Shown: in pieces, positions 22,039 through 34,820 of the stretch
How the letters are laid out: each line of letters begins with the position of its first letter
Position numbering within the stretch: the stretch's first letter is position 1
Assembly: GCA_963693305.1 (NCBI GenBank)
Contig: OY855903.1
Span: 36,195,251 to 36,259,250, forward strand
Reading direction: 5' to 3'
Source: Meandrina meandrites
Lineage: Eukaryota > Cnidaria > Anthozoa > Scleractinia > Meandrinidae
DNA length: 64,000 bases
Translations under genes and position numbers: made by a program
Notes under the pieces: generated by a model
The model's input: the letters and a program-made list of their open reading frames with translations, nothing else
Database searches by the model: none
What the model was told of the DNA's origin: nothing

Positions 22039-24665
22039 TTAACCCATTGACGCCTGGGTCCGATAGCGCGCGACCCACCCCTAAATACCTGGAGATTTTT
22101 GAAGGTTTGCGAGCGTAACGCGAGTGCTAAAAATAAACTATATGCACAGTAACCACAGACACAACATCAGGTTTCAAGACAATTTTTATTTGAAAGTCAA
22201 AAAAATAAACCGCCAAAATATCAAAATTATCGGCCAAATGAATCCATAAGTGATATGTAAAACCATATTGAAAACAAAAACTTAAATAATTTCTTTGTCG
22301 CGCGACAAAATGCCGGAATTGGTTTCTGCAGGGAAAAAACCCAAATGCGTAAATGACTCAGCCAAACAACAAAAAGAAACCGAAAGTCATGAAATCAACA
22401 AAATTTTCATTGTGGTAAATTAGCAGCCAAAGTATTACAAAATAGTGTAAAATAAAAGCCAAATACATGTGTTAAAACAGATTTGAAAACCAGAGATCAA
22501 ATAACTCGTTTGCCGCACGACAAAATGTCAAAATTAATTTCGAAGCGAAAGAAAAACCAAATATGCTAATTAATGAGGCAACCAAAACAAGCCAAATATT
22601 TCCATTGTGGTAAATTATCGGCCAAAATATTACAAAACGGCAAAGAAAAGAAGCCAAATAACCATAAAATTCAAACCCGAAGATGAGAATTACAAAAAAT
22701 ATAATTCTTCGCCGCACGACAAAATGTAAACAAACCGCAGCGAAAGCGATATGCAAATATTCTCGAATTCGAAAAGATGGCTCATGTCAAATTAGAGCAA
22801 TAATATTTACATTATTGTAAGTACTAATCTTAATCATTTAAGTATTCTTTCAGACATACTCGTGGATGCGATGGTGAGGACTCAGAAGATGAAGGATAGC
22901 CTGCAAGCGAAAATTTAATTTACAGCATGATAGTCAGCAAAACAAACTTCTTTACAAAGAGCTACGCCGCATTGCATTCAAAAGTGCTTTCTACGGGACG
23001 ACCTTTAGGACTCTTAAAACCCACCCTCTTGCACTGGACACATTGTCTTTTCCTGCCCTTAATTTTGTTAATAAAATGTCTCCCAGCATTTCCCTGCTCG
23101 AGCGAAAAGGCTTCAAACTTGCGGCGCTTTGTTGATTGCGCCGCAGACACGCTAGAGGAAAATCCTCCAATCAATTGCTTGGCGAGACGACCTAAAATTT
23201 AATTGTCTAAGTTTACCCATTCCTTGGCCTAATCGATGGTAATTACAAAGAATAAAAGCATTACATATCGAAACATCAATCAAATACCAAAAAATATATC
23301 TATACCACTTATAAGAAGAGCGATCTATTGAATAATATTCACGCAATTGATCAGCGCGGTCAAAACCCCCCATAGCCTTGTTGTACATATCAATTACTGC
23401 GGGCTTTTGGATTTCCCGATTATTCCTATCAACTTCTACATCATCTACTAAAGGACTAACAATAGAGGCCATTACACTAACATCCCATTTGTCATGCCAC
23501 TTGGTGAAAACAACATGGCCTTTCTGACGAACTACCTTCTCCCCAGCACAAAATTTGTTTTTCGCACATGGCGGTAAGTCTTTACGATTACATCTAACAG
23601 TCCCACACGCATAAGTGTCATTAGTTTCTAAATGCTCTAATAGCTTAGTCATTGTGAAAAAGTTATCAAAAAGTACATGATGATTCCTATTCATGAAAGG
23701 CCTAACGAACTTATGTACATCATAACCTAATCCATAAATACGCGGATGGCCGTCAAGTTCTTTACCGAGGTAAACATCAAAATTCAAAACATAACCGTTG
23801 CTAGAGTCAGCTGCCATCCAAACTTTATTTCCCTACTTATTAGGCTTAGCAGGCATATATTGTCTAAAAGATACTCTACGCCTGTAACCGATCATCCCCT
23901 CATCAACAGAAAGATTCTTAGTAGGCTGAAAATTACTTTGACATTTCGCCAACACTGAGTTAAAAATTGGCCTAATCTTGTAGAGGTGATCAAAGCCTGG
24001 AGTTCCCCGAGCGGGTTCCGTACTGGAATCATTGAAGTGCAAATAACAACTGATTTCCTGAAATCTATTTTTAGGCATTACTTTCTTAATTCCCTGATTA
24101 CCAAAAAAATCATCTGAAGACCAGTATAAAGCTAAATTAGGGAGCTCATTTATACCCATAATTATATCAATTCCTATGAAGGCCTTTATCTCTTCGCGCG
24201 TAACGGCAGCGAACTTAGCGAGGCGCGCTGGTGAATTTGAAAGCTTTTGGCGAGCATAGCGGTTAGTTTCCTTGACAATGAAATCCCATAAATTATCATC
24301 TATAAAGGATTAGGATTATCAGGTAAGTTAAAAGTAATGCCGGTCGGTGCTGTGAAGGGTGGAACTTGGAAGTCGCTGAGATGATCAGTCCATCGAGCTT
24401 CTTATTCTTCATCTTCAGTGTCATTTCCAGGTGCTGGGCCGCCACCGTCGTCTTCTAAACCTACACGATCTACATCACTATCACTATCATTATCACTACC
24501 ACTTCCCCCATACCCATAAAACCTTCCTTCATCCCCTGAGTCCTTGAAAATCGCTGCGATATCGGGTTCTCTTTCTGCATTCTCAGCCATTGTCATATCG
24601 CAATTCCATTGCGCGTGTGAAAATTTTTTTTCAGAAATCCCCGACCTCGTGGGACCTCTTATCAC
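22039..24665 (-). mobile_element. piggyBac-like element, copy 2
   Basis: The 3' side shows TTAA followed by CCCATTGACG at 22039-22052, consistent with the TTAA target of piggyBac and a C-rich terminus. The transposase lies at 22925-24665 on the minus strand. The 5' terminus next to a second TTAA was not found; GGGCGGTTA-type repeats lie near 24795 and 24840. The non-coding 3' part is collinear with copy 1 from about 16120. Confidence 0.75.
22925..24665 (-). pseudogene. piggyBac transposase (DDE_Tnp_1_7), copy 2
   Basis: The N-terminus from the ATG at 24665 is acidic (GSGSDNDSDSDVD), as in piggyBac transposases. The DDE domain follows: LWDFIVKETNRYARQKLS, EEIKAFIGIDIIMGINELPN, NLSVDEGMIGYRRR (Asp), VLFDNFFTMTKLLEHL (Asp), AMGGFDRADQLREYYSID and KWYRYIFWYLIDVSICNAF. 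The C-terminal zinc ribbon starts CVQCKRVGFKSPKG near 23050. Defects: TAA near 24402, a frameshift near 24300, TAG at 23833-23835 just before the GNKVW motif, and another frame change near 23170. Inactive, but younger than copy 1. Confidence 0.85.
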
Positions 24666-25727
24666 CTGTCAAAAAATGCACAAAAGACGGCAAATGATTG
24701 GTTTATTTCCCTTGTTTGTTTCTATGACAACAAAACACAAAAATCCCCTCAGGGAGAGTGGGGAAAGGGCCTAGACTCCACGCGCTTTTTTACGGGCGGT
24801 TATGGGCAGCACAGGCATTTTAGGGTGGGTTTTTGCATGGGCGGTTACGGGCGGCAATTGTAGATAATTACTACAAACTTTTACTACGGTTACTAGAACT
24901 AGTGGAAACTGCAAAAAAAAAGTGACAAAAAAGTGGCAATTTACATATGAAACACAACAGTATATTTAGATATTTTTACAGTTTAACTTGCACCTTTGCT
25001 CTGCTAGTTTCTATTTCTATTTTGTTTTTAAGGATAACCAAGAAAGCGTCTAAGAAATAATCTTGCTCATTTTTTAAAGCGGTGTAAATGTAATATTTTG
25101 CAATTATTGTACAGACGCACGGTGTCTGTGGTGCCGTAAAGTATTTGTGGTTGAGAGGGCGTGATTACAGTATTGTTTTTTCGTTACCAACAATCAGTAA
25201 AATCTGTCAGAAAAAAGGTGGACGTTGGGGCAAGTTACGAATAGATGTGTAATTGTTTGCTTTTCAGCACATAAATGCACATAAATTTTCAGCACATTAA
25301 TTTATGTAATGCAGCATTGGTGGGTAAAATATGGTGTACAATCTTAAACTGAAACATCGAGAGTTGTATATCTTTAGTCACTTTCTATGGCATTTTGAAG
25401 ATAGGCTCCATGTGAAATAAAGTTCATGTATGTATGTATGTATGTTCTTTCAAAGTTTTACTTCAAAAGCTTTTCGAAAATTTAAGGTGGCTCTGAAACT
25501 GCTCCGGAGAAATTTTTTTAACTTTGCAAAAAGTTGCATCTTAACATGCCGATCATTATTCAATAATAAAACATGGGGGTCACCGGACTCGTTTTTGAGT
25601 TACAAGCACTTAAAGGGAAAATTAAGGGTGTTTTTAACAGGTAAAAGTGTTGCTATAGTAACCAGTGACGTCATGAAAATGACCACAACTTATTTAGCAA
25701 TGATTGGACATTTGTTTGATATCATTA
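24666..25727. other. Non-coding, G-rich motifs and microsatellite
   Basis: GGGCGGTTA motifs occur near 24796 and 24840. (TATG)n lies near 25427-25446. A GGGGTCACCG block near 25575 recurs at 28267 and 28650, marking a dispersed repeat. No gene. Confidence 0.45.
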
Positions 25728-26718
25728 GGGACCTTAAGATACGAGGACGGAAAGGCCAGGACGGCAACGGCAGTGGACGCGGGAAACTCGCACGAGTCCC
25801 GTCGTGTCCCCAAAAACAAAAAGCTTAAGATGTGTATTTTCCTACAGGACGGCGATGTCAATAATTTGAGCTTTATAAAAGCACTTAACAAAACCAATGA
25901 CATCCTTTCGAGGCGGTAAAAATCATATCCTATCAAGTTTAAACGATAGTGAACAGATTCTTCGTGATATATATGAAACAAACATCTGAGTATTCACAGA
26001 GAACTAGGAATTTCCAAGAAATTAAACGAAGCAATCTGACCTGGTTTAGATAGGTGACGAAGAAAAAAAGGTAAAATCTCATTTGCAAAGAAGCGGTGGC
26101 TTTGCTTTTCGCTACCGGAACGCTTAAGAATCCTGTCGAGAATCCTGACTTCATGTGAATATTTCGATTCCCTCTGCTATAGCATAAACAAGAATTTGTA
26201 ATAAAACAACATACATCAAGTTCCGGGAATTATGAAAACACAACTAAAGATCGATTTATTTATGTGCATTTACTTCATTTGCTCCATAGATGCTTTCAAG
26301 ACACTCGTTTTCACATAATTTTCCCAGCTGTACTTACACTTATTTATTATCTTTGCTTCGCTTTCGATCCGCTTGAACACTCGTGACAGCGACTGAAACA
26401 CAGACGAACAGGCAAGGAATATTTTCATATTTTTTCCGAATGTCAACGTATTTCTACGCTACAATCACGAAAACTGCGAACCTAATAAACATTCTCGTCA
26501 ATATAACTGAAGATAACGTCGATTGGAACATTTTTCTAGCAAAACCAAGCGTAAAATACTCACGTTCTCGACACGACGGCAAATCGGGTGAAATGACGTA
26601 CTTGACGAGGCGAGGACGGCAGGGAGATGAGTCGCGAGGTCTCGTGCGCATGCCTGGTTGTGTAAATTTACTTCCTGTAGCCGTCCTAGCACCTCCCGTC
26701 CTGGTATCTTAAGGTCCC
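25728..26718. mobile_element. 991-bp non-autonomous element with GGGACCTTAAG termini
   Basis: The left end, GGGACCTTAAGATACGAGGA at 25728, is mirrored at 26696-26718. The flanks are CATTA and TATTA, a 5-bp duplication with one change. The terminus GGGAC(C/T)TTAAG and the 5-bp duplication match those of the 4.6-kb element at 33418-38066, so the two probably belong to one superfamily. Inner sequence is C+G-richer; no transposase frame. Confidence 0.72.
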
Positions 26719-26799
26719 TATTATTGTTGCAGCAACTGATAAAGATTTGTAGCACTGACCCATCAAAGTTTAAGAGCTGGAAAGCGCTGGAAACCGTTG

Positions 26800-27020
26800 C
26801 GAGCCTCCTTAAGACCAGATATTTCACCAAAATCTACTACAATTTGTAATCCTTTTTCCACCGAAAAGATGTCAGCACACAGAAGATTGGTATCGTCTGC
26901 AAATTGGCTAATTTTAATTTCCTTTCCAAACATTGAAACTCCCTTGAAATCACTACTTTGACGAATTTTGGTAGACATAAGTTCTGCCATTACAATGAAC
27001 AGATAAGGAGAGAGGTTCAT
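26800..27020 (-). pseudogene. LINE reverse transcriptase fragment
   Basis: The minus strand reads NLSPYLFIVMAELMSTKIRQ, then FGKEIKISQFADDTNLLCAD. This is the palm motif of LINE RT (FADD), followed by VDFGEISGLK. Only the palm is left. It is distinct from the L1-like LINE at 39372-43999. Confidence 0.75.
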
Positions 27021-27429
27021 TTTAATGTTTTAGAATCTGACCCTGTATAGAACAAAATTAATAAATATCCGAAAAAGGTACCTGAACACGCCTTTGCCTT
27101 TGTACATTAGGTTTTTCTGTCAGCTGCCCTTTTAACAGAACAAAGCCCTCTGGGTCTTCAGGCAGCCAAGTTGGACTAGTTGACCATTTCTTGTATTTTA
27201 ATCTGGCTTTTCTGTCTTACCCTCTGGTGATCTGAAGGTTATGAAAGAAAAGACGATAACTTTAGATTTAGCTGTGATGAAATGGATACCAGCAATAGCT
27301 GTTATCGTTATCAACCACACTAATCCTAAATGAAGTATTTGTTTTGTTCTTTATTTGTTTGTATTTGTATCTAAGGTACATGAATAGATCATACAATGTC
27401 AACTATCTGCTGGATCAGTTTTATATAGA

Positions 27430-28115
27430 TAAAGAACTGCAATTACTAAAAACGTGAACTGATAACGACAGTAATTGTTGTAATTATAATGATAATAAAA
27501 ACAGTTAAACACGGCCATTTGCTTTTCCCAGGCTATTCCACTAGTCAACTCCAAGTTTTGGATCAATAACTTGCTTTTATTTAATCTATTTAATCCATTC
27601 TCCTCTATTTTGCATGCCCAGGTTGAAAGAAAACACAGTAACAACCCAAAACTGTGATAATTTGTTGCCACCTTGAAGTTTTCGAACTACCTTTAATTGG
27701 TGCTGTTTGACATGGCCAGAGAAATTGACCCTAGTAAATCCCTCCATCCATTACTTCACATCATACATACATGTACATGTAAGAAGTGTGAAGCGCCAAT
27801 AAAGAGAGAGTAACTGCGGCCAATCTCCATGATCAGCTTCATAAGGGTCAAGATGCCACCTTCAAAATATGCTGCGAAATACAGGAAAACATCTGGTCAA
27901 TGTCCTCGTGGGTGTGACCAACCATCAGGAAACAGGCCTTGATCTAAAAGAAAGGGGAAAATGGAGGTCAGGAGAAATAATTGCTTACAACTTGTGCTGG
28001 GATCCAAAAACAGTCTATTACATTGGTTAAATTTAAGAATGCTGTATTACACTACAAGGTGATTTTTTTGTTAAGTTATTTATTGCATTGAAAGTCGGAG
28101 GAAATGTAGTTGATA
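27430..28115. repeat. Dispersed repeat, copy A
   Basis: Blocks at 27470-27560 and 27955-28110 match 44090-44200 and 44195-44350 in direct orientation, for example CAGGCTATTCCACTAGTCAA and GTTATTTATTGCATTGAAAG. About 390 bp separates the two blocks here but not in copy B. No ORF of note. Confidence 0.8.
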
Positions 28116-28668
28116 GACATGGTAAAAAATACCTGTAACGAAATCATGTCTCAATGGATGCAAAAGTAATTTAAGGACGTTTGTGCGGAAATTTCCTAGT
28201 CGATGGATTTTTCTAAAATTTTTACTGAGCACGGATAATGAGTTGTGTCAGAAATACAAAAAAAAGTGGGGGTCACCGACTTCGTTTCAGAGATAAAGTC
28301 TGTAGAAAACTACGCTGATTTTGAAAAATTGGCGCACGTAATTTTCCACGGCTTTTAAGGTTTGTAGTTTAAATTATCGATGATGAGAAAATGGAGGCAA
28401 ACGATCTTAGTGATATTTTGAAGAAGTGCGTCTGTTGCATAAATAATTTTAAGTGTTGCCATCTTTTATGCAAAACTTAGCCCTGGAAGAGGCTTTTGAA
28501 CCCGTTGTACGGCAAAACGAAAAGATCAAAAAACGGAATTAGAACGTGCGTGGGTAAAAAAAAATCAACCTTTTAATCGATAGATTTTTTTCATTTTCTC
28601 ACAAAACGTAGATAATCGTCAACAAAAGTGATCTGTTAAGAGAAAAGTAGGGGTCACCGACCATCTAA
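28116..28668. other. Non-coding flank of the Harbinger element
   Basis: Contains two GGGGTCACCGAC blocks (28267, 28650). No gene seen. Confidence 0.45.
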
Positions 28669-28862
28669 TACCCCGTTCACACCAATTAAACCCGTTTAAC
28701 TAAACATAGTTCGATAAAACCATGTTTAATTAAACATGGTTAACTAATCAACCCGTTCACACGGAACACTGGAGCTGACATCAACTCAGCCTCATTTTCA
28801 TGCTCAGCCTCACGTTCGTGTAATTGTAATTGACGTAAAATGTCATCCACAATGTAAACAAA

Positions 28863-30109
28863 ATGGCGAATGTGGGAAGTATTGCGCTTTTGTTGTGTGA
28901 AACAAGGATAAAGGAAAGCCGAAAAATCGCCGAAAACCGCGAAAAACGTGCCAAGAGACGACTTAACCGTTACCTCCGCCGCAGACGTCTTGTATCCTCT
29001 CTTTTTTCCTGTTATTTACGGGGCAACTCTTTCAGTACGCCCCATATTTACGTCGAGTTTGGACCAAACCAAGGTCGCAGTCCTTTTGGGAAGAGACCTG
29101 CCAGGGATGGTGTGACAGAGATTGGGTAGAGAACTTTCGGATGTCAAAGGGATCATTTGAATACCTGTGTGCCGAACTATCACCCCACATCGCGAAACGG
29201 GACACGAACTTTCGGAAAGCCATTGCAGTTCGTCATCGGGTTGCAATAACTTTGTATTGGCTTGCCGACACCTCTCGCTACAGGACCATTGCAAACTTGT
29301 TTGGCGTTGGAAAATCCACCGTATGCACCATCGTCAAACAAGTATGCGAGGTTCTTGTAGGTATTCTTCTCTCACGATATATTTACTTTCCCCAAAATCG
29401 ACAAGAAGTACAGGATGAGATTGATGGCTTTAGAGATCGTGCGGGCTTTCCCCAGGTAGTGGCCGCTCTTGACGGTTGTCATGTGCCTATTATTGCACCT
29501 CTCCAAAGTTCGGAAGACTACGTGAATCGGAAAGGTTTTTATGCAGTAACACTACAGGGATTGGTTGACAGCAACTATCGTTTTGTGGACATATTTGTTG
29601 GATGGCCGGCGAAAGTGCACGACGCGCGCGTTTTTAGAAATTCATCGCTGTTTTCCCACTGCTGTGCGAGGACCTTCCTTCCTCTCGACTTCTCCCAAGT
29701 AATATCAGGAGTAAGAGTTCCACCTTTGATATTAGGAGATTCGGCATATGCACTCACTGACTGGCTGATGAAGCCGTATACTGACCGTGGAAACCTCACA
29801 CAAGAACAAGTCAATTTCAACAAGATCCTCAGCATGACAAGAGTGGTGGTTGAGAATGCATATGGAAGACTGAAGGGTAGGTTCAGAAGCATTGCAAAGA
29901 GGCTGGACCTCAATGTTGAAACTGCATGTCTTGTTATTAGTGCTTGTTGTGTGTTGCACAATTTCTGTGAAGTCATGGGTGAGGACTTTAATGAGGAGTG
30001 GCTGCAAGGTGTGCAGCTCTATCTTGGTGTTTTCGCAGCTGACCCTAACCAAGCACAAAACAGGAATGCTGAAGCAATAAGAGAAGCCATCAAGACATCT
30101 ATAATGTAA
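28863..30109 (+). CDS. Harbinger transposase (DDE_Tnp_4), outer element
   Basis: The catalytic part is intact from about 29045: RRVWTKPRSQSFWEE leads into DWVENFRMSKGSFEYLC, then FGVGKSTVCTIVKQV. The triad is visible: VVAALDGCHVPI (Asp), PPLILGDSAYALTDWLMKP (Asp) and VVVENAYGRLKGRFR (Glu), closing with CCVLHNFCE. An N-terminal basic region (MANVGSIALLL, then KRAKRRLNRYLRRRR) starts at the ATG at 28863. It is in another frame, so one frameshift near 29000-29035 separates it from the core; an intron there would be implausibly short. The core alone can start at 29141 (322 residues). The partner Myb-like gene is at the other end of the element. Near-intact; activity uncertain. Confidence 0.85.
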
Positions 30110-32943
30110 TAACTGTGCAAATAACCTCCTATGTAGACAATCTTCTTGCTAGTCACACAATCTCTCCTCCCCAATGAGAGATTGTGTGACAAGCCAAAAG
30201 GATGTCTGCATGAGAGACTACTGTGCAAGGACCTGTTTTAAAATTCTCTGCTGTGAATTTGTTGTAGCTATATATTTTATGGTTGAGTTTCATTGATGAA
30301 AGATTTTGGTTATTACGATGTAAATCCAAAAACCATGAACGCTTTGATTTTACTTTGACATTTTTAATGTGTTAATGTGTATGTGTAACCACAAGCAAAA
30401 AAAAACGCAAGCCACAAAGATAGTTACCATTCCAGCAGATGGTTTTCATCATCATCATCGTAACGCAGCAACATTTCAGAATATACTTCTAGTTTTCATG
30501 TTTTTGAATTTGCATAGTAAGGACTTTTTTTTTGGGGGGGGGGGTGTGATGATAAAAATTCTACTGCCTGGAAAAATGTAATTTGGGCTATGTTCTGGGC
30601 AGTGCGACTTTATGGGGGTCTTGGGTTGTGTTAGGTTCCCAAGGTATTGTGGTCAAATGTACAGCGCCATGTTTTTTTCTTGTGAAGGGTTGCGTTTGGT
30701 GAATTGTGACAGTGGTGAATTATCTAAATTGTATGTACCCAATGTTGAAGTCACTGAAAACCATTTTAGTTGCTTTCTTATGGACTGTGAAAATTCTTGA
30801 ACTTACCTTCTGTAATAGTCTGTTGTGCATGGATTTTTGGTGGGCTATGAGAATGCTTCTTTGTGGCTGAACACCTCACAAGGACATTCTTACAGAGCAT
30901 ATGCTCTGCACTGTAGTCTATTTGTGTAGGAGAATCACATGGCAGCAGTCATTATTTCTTATTCCTCCACAATTTCACAATGGATATATCAGTAGTGAGG
31001 TGCCATTTCCAACTGCTCACTGGAAACAACTTGAACAGTCCCTTTTATTTGACTGAGAGTCTAGTTTTCATTCTTTCTTTTTACTTATTCCATACAAGTA
31101 TGAGTGAATTGTGCAGCTCACAGATATTTCAATGTAAAAATGCTTTATTTGGAATACTTTCTTTTTTAAAATCATACATTGAACTTATAGACAGAACATT
31201 TAGCTGTTGTAGCTATGTTGTTACATTTGTTTAAACAATTAATATAGACGAAAAGAGTACTCTGATTTCCAAATTATAGTGTGGCACGAAAAATCTTCTC
31301 AATTTACTGAATTGAGACGAAATGAGTCACTCAAGCAGGTATAAAGAGAAACCACAACATCCCTGAATTGTAATGGAAAAGTACTTTACATGAAATACCA
31401 CATATAGAAATGCAAAAAAAAAATGTTTCCAGCAGTAAACTGTGAAATTCAAACTGGCTGAACTTGTTCCTGCATAATGCAAGACATTGGCATTCTACAA
31501 ATTAAACTCACACAAAATAATTCATGCCACACTATCATAATACTATATCATAGCTGGGGCAGTGCAGTCACATGCAGTTGGTATTAGTTCAAAAAGATAC
31601 TGTAGCTTTGTTTTGGTCCAATTCAATTCCATGATGTGACACTGCTCCTTTAGAAACTTGGAATTAATTTACGTAAGTCGCATCAAACTTAAGGTTTTTG
31701 AAAAAAAAAAATTCTTGTGAAAATTAATTTCAAACTGACTTTGAACTTCTACGGACCTGTAAACGCCAGGCAGCTGAGAGCAGTAAGGGGAGGATGTATT
31801 TCTTACAGTACAAAATTACTCACTTCTGACTGGGACAAGAGCTGAGTGTATGGTTAATCACAAATAAATTGAATTTTTTGTGAGTAACTTAAATGCCATA
31901 TCTTGCTGTTTCAATGATATAAGAAATTGATGTGTCCCACCCAAGTCAATCCAAAAACTTCGGAAAAATTCACCCAAATATAACTTTTCAAGATTTCCAA
32001 AGTTGACCCAAAAACTTTCAAACTTTTTTCAATTTAAGCTTGAAAATTTCCAAAGTGGACTCAACACCTTCCCAAAGACTTCTGTGGTTGGCCTCAATAT
32101 TTCAGATTATTTCTGACATGGACACAATGTCTTGTGAAGATGTCCAAAATTGATCTAAAGACTTCCAAGAAATTTTTAACTTGATCTAGCCTTCTGAAGT
32201 TTTCCGAAGCTAGCCCAAAGTTACAATTTTGTTGAACACATGATAAATCACAACTTTCGATGGTGCATGATGTAAGAGAAAAATTATATGTTTAAGTTCT
32301 CAAACTGAATCGAAACTGAAATTGGCTCAAGCAGCTTAAGTGCAATTTTGAGAACTTCACTCATATTATTGTACTCAGATCATGTGATTTCTTATACATA
32401 TATACTAATACAGTTTATAGGCAGGCCTTTATAAGTTATTGTGTGTTTTTTTTTAGGGTGAACTCTTGAAAAATCCTAATTCCTGCACATGAGTTAAAGC
32501 AACTATTGATTCTGTATTATTAGCTTCATAATTAGTTAGTTATAGAATATTGAAATTCTTTAGACTGTAGAATACCCAGTGAAAAACAATGGAATTCTAC
32601 ATGGATAAAACTCCATTCTTCAGGGGTTAACAAAAATTGCATGAAATTCTTCAATAGTTAACACATACATACATAACTGCATTTCCTGAGGAGAAAACCC
32701 ATGTCTGGTGCATTTTAACGGATTTGTTATTTTAGGGATACATGGTAAACCGGTAACAGTGAAAAGCCATTCTTCAGCCGTGGAGGTACAGATGAACACA
32801 GACTCGATAATAATAATCTCTCCAACATTTAAAAACAGCAAAGGAGAGCCCAAGCGTAATATTTGAATGGTATTAAAAATGGCGTCTATGAATATGTGCC
32901 AAAACATTTTGAGCAATAAATAACAGCGAATAAACTTGGCTTA
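30110..32943. other. Non-coding interior of the outer Harbinger element
   Basis: No gene. A poly-T/poly-G tract lies at 30526-30543. From about 31960 to 32220 a degenerate tandem repeat recurs (variants of TTCCAAAGTTGACCCAAAA, roughly 40-bp spacing). Confidence 0.5.
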
Positions 32944-33225
32944 ACTGCAGAATACCCCGCCACTTCAAAGCTACCTCTAAAATAGTGGCTACGCAGCTAC
33001 AAACCTCCGTAGCCGCGTAGCCACGTAGCTGCGTAGCCACGTAGCCGCGTAGCCATGTAGCTACGTAGCCACGAATATACCTCGTTCTTTAATCCATGAG
33101 CCGTGTAGCTGCGTAGCCACGTAGCCACGTAGCCATCCTCATGATATACCTCGTTCTTTAATCCACGTAGCCAGGTAGCCGCTGTTTCTGGGGTATTGCT
33201 TCGAAGTGGCGGGGTATTCTGCAGT
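32944..33225. mobile_element. 282-bp MITE filled with a GTAGC(C/T)(A/G)C minisatellite
   Basis: ACTGCAGAATACCCCGCCAC at 32944 and its inverted copy ending at 33225 form a TIR of about 28 bp with one mismatch. The flanks are TA on both sides (32942-32943, 33226-33227), as for Tc1/mariner-type elements. The interior holds two arrays of GTAGCCACGTAGCTGC-like 8-9-bp units split by CCTCGTTCTTTAATCCA, itself duplicated. No ORF. Confidence 0.8.
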
Positions 33226-33417
33226 TACTCCATAAACTTAATTCAGAAGCTGTAAAATTTCGTGTAAACATAAGAAAATTATATTGGAAATATAATCTCA
33301 AAGAATGAAAGTTTCACAAATTATCGTTCACACCAGTAAGCTACTCTAAATTTATCTAACAACAGCTCGCAAGGTACGTCAAATCTGGAAACTGACGCAG
33401 GTACTTACTTGATTGTA
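33226..33417. other. Non-coding spacer of outer Harbinger element
   Basis: Short stretch up to the inner element. It includes TTGTA at 33413-33417, the left copy of that element's duplication. Confidence 0.5.
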
Positions 33418-33576
33418 GGGACTTTAAGCACCGACAACGGGAATGGCAACGGGAACGGGGAAACCGAGAAAGGTCTGGGGAGACGACGAGGTTTTGGCGC
33501 GTATTTAGAAATAGTTAAGCGGCCACAACAAGACGCCGACGACAACGTTGACCGACATTCGCACCAAGACTAGGAG

Positions 33577-34820
33577 GTGTATTATTCTGTAAATATGCCT
33601 AAGCTAAAAGAGGTAAGAAATCAACTCCTGATAAGCCACTCTCAAGGAGTGATAAACGATGAAGAGTTTTTGCTGTTATACGATTTAAACAAGTCAAAAA
33701 ATTTGGATCTCCCGTACGAATCCTATAACTATTTTGACTTTGATATGCTGGAGAACGACGAGTGCTTGTCAGAATTTCGATTTCACAAACGGGATATTCC
33801 ACTTTTAGCCGACGTTCTGCAGGTACCTGATGTGATAACTTGCTATCAAAGAAGTGTTTGTAGTGGCCTGGAAGCCCTTTGTGTTGTCCTCAAGAGACTG
33901 GCATATCCTTGTCGGTATGCCGATATGATACCCAGATTTGCGAAGCCTGTTCCAGTACTATGTATGATCAACAACTACATGGTTGATTTCATATACCAGA
34001 TGCATAGCCACAGAATTCTTCAGTGGAATGACGCCCTACTTAACCCTCGTGCGCTTGACAAGTACGCAACAGCCATCGCAGCTCAAGGTTCCCCTTTGGA
34101 GAACTGTTTTGGCTTTATTGATGGAACTGTTAGGCCGATAAGTAAGCCGGGTCAAAATCAGAAAATAGTCTACAATGGCCATAAAAGGGTGCACGCCATT
34201 AAATTCCAGTCCGTGGCACTTCCCAATGGAATGATTGGAAATATGTTTGGACCAGTTGGTAAGTGAGAAAACATGAATGTTGTTCTATTTTTCTTTTATC
34301 TTTTTTTTTTGCCTTATTCTGGGAAGAGCTAGGGTAAGGTGGAAAGTCGAAAGAGGTTCTTGCACTAGTGGAATAACATGTTTTGTGATTTTGTTCTTTA
34401 GAGGGAAAGCGCCACGATGCTGCGATGCTGCATGATTCACATCTTCTTGATGATCTACAGCAGTTTGCTTTCACACCTGGGCCTATTGTGTATCCAATGT
34501 GCCTCTATGGAGATCCAGCATATCCTTTACGAGTGCATCTTCAGGCTCCATTCCGAAACATGCATCTTACACCACGAATGGAACTGTTTAATAAATCAAT
34601 GAGCCCTCTAAGAGTTTCTGTCGAGTGGCTATTTAATGATATAGTCAACTATTTTAAATTTATTGATTTCAAAAAGAACCTTAAGATAGGTCTCTCAGCA
34701 GTGGGGAAAATGTACCTAGTTTGTGCTGTACTAAGAAACACCCTAACATGCTTGTATGGCAACATAACATCAGAATTCTATAATCTAGACCCCCCTACCT
34801 TGCAGGACTACTTTGCCTAG
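33577..34820 (+). CDS. DDE_Tnp_4-type transposase of the inner element, two exons
   Basis: Exon 1 runs to 34258 (GTTG|GTAAGT donor) and exon 2 from 34402 (TTCTTTAG acceptor) to TAG at 34818-34820. The joined frame is open: 366 residues from the ATG at 33577, or 360 from the ATG at 33595. Catalytic candidates are CFGFIDGTVRPIS (Asp), MCLYGDPAYPLR (Asp) and VSVEWLFNDIVNYFKF (Glu). The N-terminal half has FRFHKRDIPLLADVLQVPD, the HTH-like region common in this family, and AIKFQSVALPNGMIG before the intron. No stop or frameshift is seen, so the gene may still be functional. It converges on the Myb-like gene at 36838. Confidence 0.88.

Noticed and set aside
29575..30058. Minus-strand open frames overlapping the Harbinger transposase
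   Set aside because: Shadows of a highly recognisable plus-strand coding sequence.
32982..33190. Direct repeats as a CRISPR array
   Set aside because: Units are 8-9 bp, without spacers, inside a MITE in a eukaryotic context.
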